Of a stretch of 9,997 nucleotides of DNA, positions 1 through 8,345 are shown piece by piece (position 1 is the stretch's first letter; each line of letters starts with the position of its first letter). The stretch comes from Bacteroidales bacterium. GTDB taxonomy: Bacteria > Bacteroidota > Bacteroidia > Bacteroidales > JAOZVK01. Under the pieces are notes generated by a model. That model made no database searches, was not told where the DNA came from, and saw only the letters and a program-made list of their open reading frames with translations. The stretch is from contig JAOZVK010000181.1 in assembly GCA_029938185.1 (NCBI GenBank), forward strand, positions 1 through 9,997. Direction: 5' to 3'. A program made the translations under genes and the position numbers.

Positions 1-68
1 ACTTCGCTACGCTCGTAAAAATAAGTAAAAAAACAACCGCCGCCAACAAGTTACCATTAGCGTTAATT
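1..68. other. Left-edge non-coding segment, possible end of a gene-border repeat
   Basis: No reading frame of note is seen here. The first 16 bases (ACTTCGCTACGCTCGT) and the patch around 38-66 are richer in G+C than anything else nearby. The patch ends in TAGCGTTAATTAA, whose CGTTA also occurs at 4608-4612, after the hairpin between the DUF1016 remnant and the restriction gene. I infer that this could be the right-hand end of a similar border element whose left part lies outside the window. The similarity is short and the call is weak. The rest, to position 100, is A-rich spacer. Confidence 0.25.
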
Positions 69-100
69 AAAACCAACAAAAAAAAGATATTCATAAAAAA

Positions 101-130
101 TTGAAATAGTTATAATAAAACGTATTTTTG
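101..130 (+). promoter_or_regulatory. Bacteroidota-type promoter of the AAA/PD-(D/E)XK gene
   Basis: TTG at 101-103 is followed by a 19-bp spacer and TATTTTTG at 123-130. This matches the known Bacteroidota primary-sigma consensus TTG-N(17-23)-TAnnTTTG. The ATG at 172 lies 41 bp beyond the -7 box, giving an inferred leader of about 35 nt. No Shine-Dalgarno sequence is present; the leader is A-rich just before the ATG, as usual in this phylum. Confidence 0.8.
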
Positions 131-171
131 TAAATAAATCAAACAATTTTAACACTTCAAAAAATAGAAAA

Positions 172-1968
172 ATGCTCTCAAAAAAAAGAATAGAATTAGG
201 ATATTCCGATTTTAATAAATTTATAAAAGCAGGAAATTATTTTGTAGATAAATCAATGCTAATTTATGATTTGTTTGAACAAGGAGCTTATATTTCATTA
301 ATGCCTCGTCCAAAACGATTTGGAAAAACATTAAATTTATCTATGATTGAACATTTTTTTGATATTCAAAAACCAAATAGTGCGGAATTATTTGCAGATT
401 TAGAAATAGGAAAAGAAAAAGAATTTTGCAAAAAACATCAAAATAAATATCCTGTTATAAATATTTCATTGAAAAGTATAAAATCTGAAAACTGGGAAAC
501 TTGTTTGAATAGTTTTAAGATAGAAATATCAGGACTATATAAAAAACATAGATTTCTGTTGCAATCAGATAAGATAGAAATAGCCGAAAAAGAAATTTTT
601 GAAAAAATAAGAAATAAAACAGCAAACGTAGAAGAATATAAAAATAGCTTAAAAAAATTAAGTGAACATTTAAAAGAACATTTTAATAAAGATGTAATAA
701 TTCTTGTCGATGAATACGATGCACCAATAATAACTGCTTTTAATAATACAAACAATCCGATAAAATCTCCTGATAAAGAAAATAAAACATATTATCAAAA
801 AGTAATTAGTTTTATGCAACGATTTCTTGGAGACGCATACAAAGGAAATGATACCAACTTAAAAAAAGGACTTCTAACAGGAGTAATGCGAGTAGGACGA
901 GAAAGTATTTTTTCAGAATGGAATAATTTTAAAGTATATGGAATAACTTCGCACAAATTTGAAACTAATTTTGGTTTTACTCACAAAGAGACTGAAAAAA
1001 TATTATCTTATTTTGATTTACAAAATAAAACTAATAATATAAAAAAATGGTATAATGGATATAAATTTGGAACAATTTCGCAAATTTACAATCCTTGGTC
1101 AATTGTGAATTATATTGACAGTTATAAAGAAGGTTTCAAACCATACTGGGTTAATACCGGCGACCCTTCATTAATAAAAAATAGACTTTCAGAAGACGGT
1201 GTAAAAGAAAGAATACAAGATTTAATTGAAGGGAAAATAATTGAAAAAGAATTGAAGGAAAATTTTGTTTTTGCTGATTTTGAAAAGAACCATGAATTAA
1301 TATGGACACTATTAACAGATAATGGATATTTAACACAAACAGGAAAAGGAAAATATGGAAATTATAAATTAAAGATACCAAACAACGAAGTCAAAATTGT
1401 TTTTACAGATATAATAACGACTTGGTTGGATACCGAAGTCAAAATAAAACGAGATTTATTAATTTCAATGGCAGAAAATTTAATAAATTCTCGGATAGCA
1501 GGATTTGAAAAAGATTTTAGAAAAATAGTAAGCGGAACAATAAGTTATCATGATACAGCAGAGAAAAAAGACAAAAATACAGACGAAGTATTTATTTCAC
1601 ACGAACAAATATATCATGTTTACATGCTTGGTTTACTTGCAATTTTAAGTGATGATTATAAAATAAGTTCTAATAAAGAAAGCGGAGAAGGACGATACGA
1701 TATTATGTTAATTCCTTATGACAAATCAAAAAATGGAATAATAATAGAAATAAAACAGATTGAAAAGCAGCAAAAAAATAAAAAAAATACAAATAAATTT
1801 ATAGAACGTGTAAATAAAAAATTAGATGAAGCATTGCGTCAAATAGAAATAAATGAATATTATACTGAATTGTTAGACAACAAAATAAAACATGAAAATA
1901 TTATAAAACTTGCCATTGTTTTCGCAGGAAAAAAGCCGTATGTAAAAAAAAAAAATGAAAAATGCTAA
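172..1968 (+). CDS. AAA-ATPase-like protein with C-terminal PD-(D/E)XK nuclease domain
   Basis: This 598-residue soluble protein belongs to the family usually annotated as AAA-ATPase-like (PF09820) plus PDDEXK_9 (PF08011, DUF1703). Visible N-terminal family signatures are YFVDKSMLIYDL (23-34) and RPKRFGKTLNLSM (46-58), which is a Walker-A-like loop in the family's usual RFGK(T/S) form. The Walker B segment VIILVDEYDAP covers 175-185, with D180 and E181. A conserved GVMRVGRESIF stretch lies near 237-247. The C-terminal nuclease core reads GEGRYDI (D510), then IIEIK (E526, K528), so the D...ExK residues look intact. Length fits the family. The cellular role is not settled; members are numerous and often occur in mobile or defence-rich regions, so a nucleic-acid-processing or defence role is inference. 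ATG 172 is chosen because the family motifs start soon after it and a promoter lies upstream. The stop is 11 bp before the peptidase start, so the two may be co-transcribed. Confidence 0.92.
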   Translation: MLSKKRIELGYSDFNKFIKAGNYFVDKSMLIYDLFEQGAYISLMPRPKRFGKTLNLSMIEHFFDIQKPNSAELFADLEIGKEKEFCKKHQNKYPVINISLKSIKSENWETCLNSFKIEISGLYKKHRFLLQSDKIEIAEKEIFEKIRNKTANVEEYKNSLKKLSEHLKEHFNKDVIILVDEYDAPIITAFNNTNNPIKSPDKENKTYYQKVISFMQRFLGDAYKGNDTNLKKGLLTGVMRVGRESIFSEWNNFKVYGITSHKFETNFGFTHKETEKILSYFDLQNKTNNIKKWYNGYKFGTISQIYNPWSIVNYIDSYKEGFKPYWVNTGDPSLIKNRLSEDGVKERIQDLIEGKIIEKELKENFVFADFEKNHELIWTLLTDNGYLTQTGKGKYGNYKLKIPNNEVKIVFTDIITTWLDTEVKIKRDLLISMAENLINSRIAGFEKDFRKIVSGTISYHDTAEKKDKNTDEVFISHEQIYHVYMLGLLAILSDDYKISSNKESGEGRYDIMLIPYDKSKNGIIIEIKQIEKQQKNKKNTNKFIERVNKKLDEALRQIEINEYYTELLDNKIKHENIIKLAIVFAGKKPYVKKKNEKC

Positions 1969-1977
1969 CATTGTGCT
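1966..1977 (+). repeat. Gene-border repeat copy 1 (TAACATTGTGCT)
   Basis: TAACATTGTGCT begins with the stop codon of the AAA/PD-(D/E)XK gene and recurs exactly at 8346-8357, just after the stop of the restriction-modification gene. The following bases stay loosely similar (TGATG here, GGTGG there). This copy fills most of the gap to the peptidase start at 1980. A related TAACA follows the DUF1016 remnant at 4551. The function is unknown; see the finding on gene borders. Confidence 0.45.
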
Positions 1978-1979
1978 TG

Positions 1980-3722
1980 ATGATAAAAATAAGATTACTT
2001 TTAATAATTGCATTCACTTTTCTTTATGTAAATTCCTTTTCTCAAAACAGTGCAGATAGTTTATATAAATTAGCGTGGAAAAAGCATAATAATCAAGAAT
2101 ATGTAAAAGCCGCACAGCTTTTTGAAAAATGTATTACAGAAGGAAATAATTGGTCAGGAACATATTTGAATGCAGCTTCTTCGTGGGCTTATGCAGATAA
2201 TAAAGAAAAAACTTTTGAGAATTTATTTAAAATGATTGATGCAGGTTATTTAGATAAAAACTTCATATTATTTTCATTCACAGACTTTTATAAATATCAT
2301 AAAAGTAATGAATGGATAGAGTTAATATCATTATTTGACAAGAAACGAAGTGAGTTTTATAAATATGCAGAAACTGTAGAATTTCAAAATTTAACGAAAG
2401 AACAAATGTACCAAGATTATGATACTTTAATTCATAAACTTATCCAGATTAGTCCTCATTTAAAGATAAGAGAACAGGTTTGCAACCTCAATTTCGATAC
2501 TAAATTCACTAATTTAAGAGCAGAAATAGAAAATTGTAATTCAGCCGAAGATTTCTCATTAATTCTATACAAAGCTTTAATAAGTTGTCAAGATGGACAT
2601 ACCAGTTTTTCTTCATTAAATCCTTTTGAATATTTAGGCAACGGTAAAAATTTGGATTTTTGTGCTTCAATTGCTAAATATGAAACACATTTTCATTCTG
2701 TTAGAGTAACAGAGACTAACTTACCAAAATTAGTATATCACAAAGGAAAGTACTATACATCTTCTGATTTTTCGTATAAAGGAAATATTATTGTACAAGG
2801 AACTGAATTGTTGAAAGTTAATAATATAAAACCATCAGAATATATATTACAAAACATTGACAAAAAACGCTTTTTGTCGTGGGATTTTGAGAATAACTGT
2901 TTCTTTTCTGAAACATTCTTGCAATTAAATATTGCTACTGATAGTTTGATAAATTTGACATTTCTAAGGAATAAAAAAGAAACAAGCTTACCTATAAAAT
3001 TAGAAATTGGTTATATACCTAAAAAAATCAAAACTGTTAAAAACGGATATGTTTGGTATTGGCAAAATGAACAAATTTTGTATATAAGAATGCCACGAAT
3101 GGCAAATGGAGTATTCTATGCAAATGAAATACAGAAATATTCGGATAAGAAACTTAAAAAAGTAATTATTGACATTCGTAATAATCGGGGTGGTTCTGAT
3201 TATGACTGGGAAGACGTATTAAATGCAATTTATCCAGTAAATATAAATATAAAATTAGATATTGCAAAGAATAAAACTGTTTTCGACAAAGATACAACAC
3301 TTATTTCTTTTGAGACAATACAAGGCTTAAATTTAGTTTACAAAACTGTTCCGAAAAGGATAGGTGGTTTTGAAACTAAAAATATTGATTATTCTGGAAA
3401 AATTTATATTTTCTACAATAAAGAAACATTTTCAGCAGCAGGAAGCTTAGTTAGCTCTTGTTATTATTCGGATAGATTAGTTGCTGTAGGACAAGAAACG
3501 GGTCGGGTTTTAGGTTTTGGAACAAAACCTCGTGAATATCAACTTTCAAACACAAAAATAAAATATAGAATTGCGCCTGTTGTAGATATTACAAATGTTA
3601 GTAATTTAAAAGATGTTTTCCACGATGAACCAGAAATCAATATAGATTTAGATTTAAACGAAAGAATAATTCTAAAAAACAATCCATTTACAATTGATTT
3701 TTTGAATACGGAAAAAAACTAA
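1980..3722 (+). CDS. Exported S41-family (tail-specific-protease-like) serine peptidase with TPR-like N-terminus
   Basis: The product is 580 residues if started at ATG 1980. An ATG at 1962 is also in frame and would add six residues (MLTLCL), overlapping the upstream gene by 7 bp. I prefer 1980 because it gives a compact signal peptide: MIKIR, then a hydrophobic core, then SFSQ at 19-22. Residues about 25-95 look like helical TPR-type repeats (LAWKKHNNQEYVKAAQLFEK). The peptidase part shows QDGHT (H207), VIIDIRNNRGG (D398 to G405), TFSAAGS with the presumed nucleophile S485, and VGQETGR (503-509). These are the usual landmarks of S41 peptidases of the GEETGG type, which lack the CtpA-style GKG lysine; E506 sits where the family has its conserved Glu. 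It probably cleaves peptides or proteins in the periplasm; the substrate is unknown. The last few residues (LNTEKN) are read from DNA that belongs, in another frame, to the DUF1016 gene, so the native C-terminus may have been replaced. The neighbour genes give no clue to its job. Confidence 0.85.
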   Translation: MIKIRLLLIIAFTFLYVNSFSQNSADSLYKLAWKKHNNQEYVKAAQLFEKCITEGNNWSGTYLNAASSWAYADNKEKTFENLFKMIDAGYLDKNFILFSFTDFYKYHKSNEWIELISLFDKKRSEFYKYAETVEFQNLTKEQMYQDYDTLIHKLIQISPHLKIREQVCNLNFDTKFTNLRAEIENCNSAEDFSLILYKALISCQDGHTSFSSLNPFEYLGNGKNLDFCASIAKYETHFHSVRVTETNLPKLVYHKGKYYTSSDFSYKGNIIVQGTELLKVNNIKPSEYILQNIDKKRFLSWDFENNCFFSETFLQLNIATDSLINLTFLRNKKETSLPIKLEIGYIPKKIKTVKNGYVWYWQNEQILYIRMPRMANGVFYANEIQKYSDKKLKKVIIDIRNNRGGSDYDWEDVLNAIYPVNINIKLDIAKNKTVFDKDTTLISFETIQGLNLVYKTVPKRIGGFETKNIDYSGKIYIFYNKETFSAAGSLVSSCYYSDRLVAVGQETGRVLGFGTKPREYQLSNTKIKYRIAPVVDITNVSNLKDVFHDEPEINIDLDLNERIILKNNPFTIDFLNTEKN

Positions 3723-4540
3723 TTTTACGACTGTCCAGAGATTTAAGTTTGCGATACGGAAAAGGCTTTAATAAGAGTAATCTTGTGTATATGAGATTAT
3801 TCTATGTGAAATATCCAAAAGGTGTGACAACGTCCCACCTTTTGAGTTGGTCTCATTATTACGAACTTTTGAAAATTAGTGATGATACAGAAAGAGGATT
3901 TTACGAACAACAAATAATAATTGAGAATTGGGGAGTTCGAGAATTACGAAGACAAAAAAGAACAGCATTATTTCAACGCATTGCACTTAGCAAAGATAAA
4001 AAACAGATTTTAGAATTATCAAAAAAAGGACATTTACCAAAAGATGAAACAGATATTGGAAAAAACCCTTTTGTCTTTGAATTTTTAGGTACACCTGAGA
4101 ATAATACATACACAGAAACAGAACTTGAAAAGAAATTAATAAATAATTTGCAGCAATTTCTACTGGAATTAGGAAAAGGATTTGCATTTGTTGGCAGACA
4201 ATACAGAATAATGCTCGCAAATAAACATTTTTACGTAGATTTAGTCTTTTATCATTACATTCTTGATTGTTTCGTTTTGATTGATTTGAAAGTAAATGAA
4301 GTTGAGCATAAAGACGTTGGACAAATGATAACTTATCTAAATTTTTTTAATGCAGAAGTCAAAAAAGAGACAGACAAAGAAACAATCGGAATAATTTTGA
4401 CATCAGGAAAAGATGACGTTTTTGTTGAATATGCAACTGAAACAGTATCAAATAAATTGGCGGTTTCAGAATACACATTGTATTTACCAGATAAAAAATC
4501 ATTAAAACAGAAAGTAAGAGAAATACTTGATAACGAATAG
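3698..4540 (+). pseudogene. 5'-truncated DUF1016/YhcG-family PD-(D/E)XK nuclease
   Basis: The frame closing at 4540 encodes the C-terminal three quarters of a DUF1016 (YhcG-type, PF06250) nuclease. Family signatures are YGKGFNKSNLVYMRLFY, LLSWSHYYELL, ENWGVRELRRQ, LELGKGFAFVGRQYRI and YVDLVFYH...VLIDLK, then GQMITYLN. Counting from codon 3749, the nuclease residues D164, D179 and K181 are present. The only near start is TTG 3749, but it falls inside a conserved stretch: upstream codons in the same frame read YGKKLILRLSRDLSLR, typical of the end of the DUF1016 N-terminal domain, back to 3698. There an in-frame TGA (3695-3697) ends the homology within the peptidase gene. About 80-100 N-terminal residues are therefore missing, judged from the family's usual 330-370. 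I infer a deletion or recombination that fused the remnant to the peptidase 3' end. It has no promoter or ATG of its own and is probably non-functional unless made by frameshifting from the peptidase message. Full-length relatives are nucleases often found beside restriction systems. Confidence 0.82.
3713..3719 (+). other. Possible -1 ribosomal frameshift heptamer A AAA AAC before the peptidase stop
   Basis: In the peptidase frame the last codons are GAA AAA AAC TAA. The heptamer A AAA AAC is a canonical -1 slippery site, and the stop follows directly. A -1 slip would place ribosomes at 3719 in exactly the DUF1016 frame, which stays open to 4540. No downstream stimulatory hairpin is obvious, and runs of A are common in this DNA, so chance is quite possible. 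Confidence 0.3.
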
Positions 4541-4547
4541 ACTAAAA

Positions 4548-4615
4548 CGCTAACAGCGGCTTTGAAATAATTTTTGCGAAAAGCAAAAACTATTCAATAG
4601 CCGTATTCGTTATAA
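4548..4615. repeat. Long imperfect hairpin flanked by CGCTAAC and CGTTATAA, attC-like
   Basis: Arms 4557-4577 and 4583-4603 pair at 17 of 21 positions around a 5-nt GAAAA loop. The outer CGGCT/AGCCG block and the inner TTTTTGC/GCAAAAA block are perfect. Just outside lie GCTAAC (4549-4554) and GTTATAA (4609-4615). An inverted repeat with unpaired positions, bounded by AAC on the left and GTT on the right, recalls integron attC sites. However, the outer boxes match the consensus RYYYAAC/GTTRRRY only partly. It sits 8 bp after the DUF1016 stop. It could also act as a transcription terminator, but the right arm has no U-tract after it. Confidence 0.5.
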
Positions 4616-4651
4616 TCAATCAAAAAAAACAAAAAATTGACATCAAATAAG

Positions 4652-4659
4652 TATTTTTG
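4652..4659 (+). promoter_or_regulatory. Promoter -7 box of the restriction-modification gene
   Basis: TATTTTTG is identical to the -7 box of the first gene and lies 23 bp before the ATG at 4683. The expected -33 TTG is not at the usual distance: the nearest, TTGACA at 4637, leaves only a 12-bp spacer, and further upstream the DNA is an A-tract. A short leader of about 16 nt is inferred, with A-rich sequence before the ATG. The gene probably has its own transcription unit. Confidence 0.6.
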
Positions 4660-4682
4660 CAAAATCCTTATCGAAAATAAAT

Positions 4683-7600
4683 ATGGAATTAAAAATAAAA
4701 ATACCAGCAAAATCAATAAATAAAGCTTTTCAAAAAGATAAAGTTAATAGAACTGATTTTGAAAATTTTAAAATTCAACTTCAAATAATTGTTAATAAAA
4801 TTGATGACAAAGAAAGTGAAGAACATTTGAAAAATTTCTTAATACAATTTTTCAAAAATACATTTTATCAGAATAATGAAGTAAATACAAAAGGACGAAC
4901 CGACCTTGCTATATACAATGGAAATGATAATAAATCAACTGTTGGTGTAATATTTGAAACTAAAAAGCCTGCAAATAAGGCTGATATGATTACAAAAACA
5001 GATATAAATAAAAAAGCACTTCACGAAATTATTTTATATTATTTACAAGAAAGAATTGAATTTGAAAACAATGAAATTAAAAATATTGTAGTAACCAATC
5101 TAAATGAGTGGTTTATTTTTGATGCAATTGATTTCGAACGTGCTTTTTTCAATACCGAACTAAAAAAAGAATACAAAAAATGGAAAACAGGATTAAAAAC
5201 AAGTAAAAATACTGATTTATTTTACAACGAAATTGCAAAAAAATATATAAAGCAAAATCAAACAGAAATAGAATGCACTTTTGTAAATTTGCAGATTTTC
5301 AAAAATATAGATAAACTACCTGAAAATAAACTGATAAATCTATATAAATTATTTTCACCCGAATACTTGTTAAAACTTCCACATGTAAATGACAGCAACT
5401 CACTTGATACTGGTTTTTATGATGAATTACTGCATATTATAGGTTTAGAGGAAACAAAAATTAATAATAAAAAAGTAATAAAACGCAAAGAAGAAGCAAA
5501 CAGAAATACTGCATCTTTAATTGAAAATACTATAAATATCCTTCAAACAGAGGATAGACTAAAACATATAAATGATATTGAAAAACGATACGGCACAAAA
5601 CAAAATGAACAAATAATTAATATAGCTCTCGAATTAAATATAATGTGGGTAAACCGTATTTTATTCCTCAAACTTCTTGAAGCTCAATTAGTTCAATATA
5701 ATGGTGATAATCTTGATTACCATTTTTTAAAGCCTGAAAACATTGTTGATTTTGACGAACTCAACGAGCTTTTTTTTGAAGTTCTTGCCAAAGAACATAC
5801 GAAAAGAAATCAAAGTATAAAAGAAAAATATAAAGATATACCATATTTAAACAGTTCGCTGTTTGAAATCAGCCAATTAGAAGATGAAACAATACGGATA
5901 AACAGTTTGAAATCACGCTTAAAATTACCGAAAAGCAATAAAAGTATCCTCTCAAAAGGAAAAGAATTTACAATTCTTGAATACATTTTTAATTTTCTTA
6001 ACGCTTATGATTTTACGAGCGAAGGAAGTGGAAAAATTCAAGAGGAAAATAAAAATTTAATAAATGCGTCAGTTCTTGGACTTATTTTTGAAAAAATAAA
6101 CGGCTACAAAGACGGTTCATATTTTACGCCGGGTTACATTACAATGTATATGAGCCGTGAAAATATTCGCAATGCAGTTGTTCAAAAGTTTATTGATACA
6201 AAACTTGAAAATTTCAAGAATATAACAAATTTTAACGAAATAAAAGACAAAATTGAAAACCGTAAACAAGCAAACAACGTAATAAATAGCCTAAAAATAT
6301 GCGACCCTGCCGTTGGTTCAGGTCATTTCCTTGTGTCGGCATTAAACGAAATAATTGCAATAAAATCAGAACTTGGAATATTAGAATATCAAAATGGAAA
6401 TCGTATAAAAAACTATAAAATTGAAATTGTAAACGATGAGTTAATAATTTCAGACAAAGAAACAGAAGAATTATTTGAATATTCTTTAAATAAAAAGAGT
6501 AATATTATTGATTATAAGCAGGATTTACAAGAGGCAATATTTCGAGAAAAACAGACAATAATTGAAAACTGTCTTTTTGGTGTAGATATTAATCCAAACT
6601 CTGTAAATATATGCAGATTAAGACTTTGGATAGAACTCTTAAAAAATTCATTCTATACAAAAGAAAGCAATTATACAGAATTGGAGACATTGCCAAATAT
6701 TGACATTAACATAAAACAAGGAAATTCACTTGTCGGTCGGTTTGCCTTAAACGGAAATGGAGTTACGAACGGACAAGCACAAAAAATGAAACTTGTAACC
6801 GAAAAATATAAAACACAGGTTGTTTTATACAAATCAACAAACGATAAAATTGTAAAACAAAAAGCAGAAGACGAAATATTAAAAATAAAGCAACAATTTG
6901 CAAAAAATGTAAATCCAACCGACAAAGATTATATTCTTTTGCAACAGAAAAAAGCGAAACTTGGCGAAATGCCAATGCTTTTCTCAGAAACAGATAAAGA
7001 AGAATGGAAAAAAGAAACAGAAAAAATATCAAACGAAGTAATTGAACTGGAAAAAAAATATGAATTAAAATTACAGACACTTTATGGTAATGCTTTTGAG
7101 TGGCGTTTTGAATTTCCGGAAGTATTAGATGAAAATGGAAATTTCATAGGATTTGATATAATTATCGGGAATCCGCCTTATGGAGTAAAATTATTAAAAC
7201 AAGAAAAGGAATATTTTTTAAGGTTATATAACTATCAAGATTATCAACTTGATACATACATTTTATTCATGGAAAAAGCATTAGAATTACTTTCGGATAA
7301 CGCTTTTTCATCATTAATAGTTCCAAATAGCTGGTTACTTAATCTTAAAACACCTAAAATAAGACAACTTTTATTTCAAAAAACAAACTTATTAAGTATA
7401 TCGCAATTTGAAGGTTTTGTATTTGAAAAAGCCATTGTTAATACCTTAATAGTTAATTATCAAAAAATAAACAATGAGGAATTTGATATTAATAATTCAA
7501 AAATAAACATTGAAATTTTTAAAAAAGACGGTTCTAAAATTTCAAAAACAGTAGAACAAAAGAGTTGGAGTGAAAATTATATAAAACCACACAATATATA

Positions 7601-8330
7601 CACAAGTAAATTTGCAAATGAGATAAAAATAAAATTTGCAAATTTAACTACACTAAATAAAATTGCAAATATAAAACAAGGAGTTAAACCATTTCAGGTA
7701 GGCAAAGGAAAGCCTGCACAAACAAGAGAAACGGTTGACAAAAAACCGTTTGTAAAAACAAAAAAATCAGACAACAGTTTTCGTCCTCTTTTACGAGGTA
7801 GTTTGATGAACAAATATGTAATTTTATGGAATAAAGATTACTATATAAGTTATGGAGATTGGCTTGCAGAGCCTCGGTATTCTGGAAATTTTGAAGTCCC
7901 TGAAAAAATTGTAATAAGACAAACAGGAAGTTATTTAATTGCAACTATCGACACAGAACAATTTATAGTGCGTGATAATCTTTATACTCTAATTGTAGAA
8001 AATAAAAATGTTGATTTAAAATACTTGCTCGCTTTATTAAACTCAAAATTACTGTCTTGGTATTATCAAAATATTATTAATTACGAAGTCGGCGAAGCCT
8101 TAGCACAAGTCAAAAAAGGACATTTAGAGCTGCTTCCTATAAAAATCACAAGTAAAACAACACAAATAAAGATAATTTCAAAAGTTGATAAAATATTAAA
8201 CCAGAAAAAAGAAAAATCAAGTGCCGACACAAGTAAATTAGAAAATGAAATAGACACAATTATTTATAAACTTTACAAATTATCAGAGAAAGAAATAAAA
8301 CAAATCGAGCAAAATTACATGATGAGATAA
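4683..8330 (+). CDS. Type IIG restriction-modification enzyme (nuclease-methyltransferase-TRD fusion)
   Basis: This 1215-residue single chain should both cleave foreign DNA and methylate the host's own sites at N6-adenine. In order: a PD-(D/E)XK endonuclease near the N-terminus with D74 (GRTDLAIY) and FETKK (E92, K94); a helical linker; a methyltransferase with motif X-like DGSYFTPG (477-484), motif I DPAVGSGHF (541-549), VDINPNS (from V634) and the catalytic NPPY (830-833); and a TaqI-like C-terminal specificity region from about 990, with IKQGVKPF and YGDWLAEPR (1057-1065). The order X, I, IV, then TRD is that of gamma-class enzymes of the Eco57I type. Between motif I and NPPY, residues about 697-805 are charged and heptad-like, probably coiled coil, as is common in this family. 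Length is normal, all key residues are present and no break is seen, so it should be active. ATG 4683 follows the promoter. It needs no partner genes, and none is visible. The recognition sequence cannot be read from the protein. Confidence 0.93.
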   Translation: MELKIKIPAKSINKAFQKDKVNRTDFENFKIQLQIIVNKIDDKESEEHLKNFLIQFFKNTFYQNNEVNTKGRTDLAIYNGNDNKSTVGVIFETKKPANKADMITKTDINKKALHEIILYYLQERIEFENNEIKNIVVTNLNEWFIFDAIDFERAFFNTELKKEYKKWKTGLKTSKNTDLFYNEIAKKYIKQNQTEIECTFVNLQIFKNIDKLPENKLINLYKLFSPEYLLKLPHVNDSNSLDTGFYDELLHIIGLEETKINNKKVIKRKEEANRNTASLIENTINILQTEDRLKHINDIEKRYGTKQNEQIINIALELNIMWVNRILFLKLLEAQLVQYNGDNLDYHFLKPENIVDFDELNELFFEVLAKEHTKRNQSIKEKYKDIPYLNSSLFEISQLEDETIRINSLKSRLKLPKSNKSILSKGKEFTILEYIFNFLNAYDFTSEGSGKIQEENKNLINASVLGLIFEKINGYKDGSYFTPGYITMYMSRENIRNAVVQKFIDTKLENFKNITNFNEIKDKIENRKQANNVINSLKICDPAVGSGHFLVSALNEIIAIKSELGILEYQNGNRIKNYKIEIVNDELIISDKETEELFEYSLNKKSNIIDYKQDLQEAIFREKQTIIENCLFGVDINPNSVNICRLRLWIELLKNSFYTKESNYTELETLPNIDINIKQGNSLVGRFALNGNGVTNGQAQKMKLVTEKYKTQVVLYKSTNDKIVKQKAEDEILKIKQQFAKNVNPTDKDYILLQQKKAKLGEMPMLFSETDKEEWKKETEKISNEVIELEKKYELKLQTLYGNAFEWRFEFPEVLDENGNFIGFDIIIGNPPYGVKLLKQEKEYFLRLYNYQDYQLDTYILFMEKALELLSDNAFSSLIVPNSWLLNLKTPKIRQLLFQKTNLLSISQFEGFVFEKAIVNTLIVNYQKINNEEFDINNSKINIEIFKKDGSKISKTVEQKSWSENYIKPHNIYTSKFANEIKIKFANLTTLNKIANIKQGVKPFQVGKGKPAQTRETVDKKPFVKTKKSDNSFRPLLRGSLMNKYVILWNKDYYISYGDWLAEPRYSGNFEVPEKIVIRQTGSYLIATIDTEQFIVRDNLYTLIVENKNVDLKYLLALLNSKLLSWYYQNIINYEVGEALAQVKKGHLELLPIKITSKTTQIKIISKVDKILNQKKEKSSADTSKLENEIDTIIYKLYKLSEKEIKQIEQNYMMR

Positions 8331-8345
8331 ATAAACAAAAGATTA

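Noticed and set aside
438..755. Reverse-strand frames of about 67-105 residues inside the large genes
   Set aside because: They are rich in Phe, Leu and Ser, as expected from the reverse complement of A-rich coding DNA, and show no recognisable motif.
3749..4540. DUF1016 protein as an intact 263-residue gene starting at TTG 3749
   Set aside because: The TTG lies inside a conserved family segment and homologous codons continue upstream to 3698; no promoter or leader is present. It is better read as a truncated gene.
4557..4603. Rho-independent terminator
   Set aside because: The stem is long and A+T-rich in its inner part and is not followed by a U-tract on either strand. Termination remains possible but is not supported.
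4683..8330. BREX PglX methyltransferase and thus a BREX locus
   Set aside because: The protein has an N-terminal nuclease with D74/E92/K94 and a TaqI-like specificity domain, and no BREX partner genes (PglZ, BrxC) are visible. Type IIG fits better.
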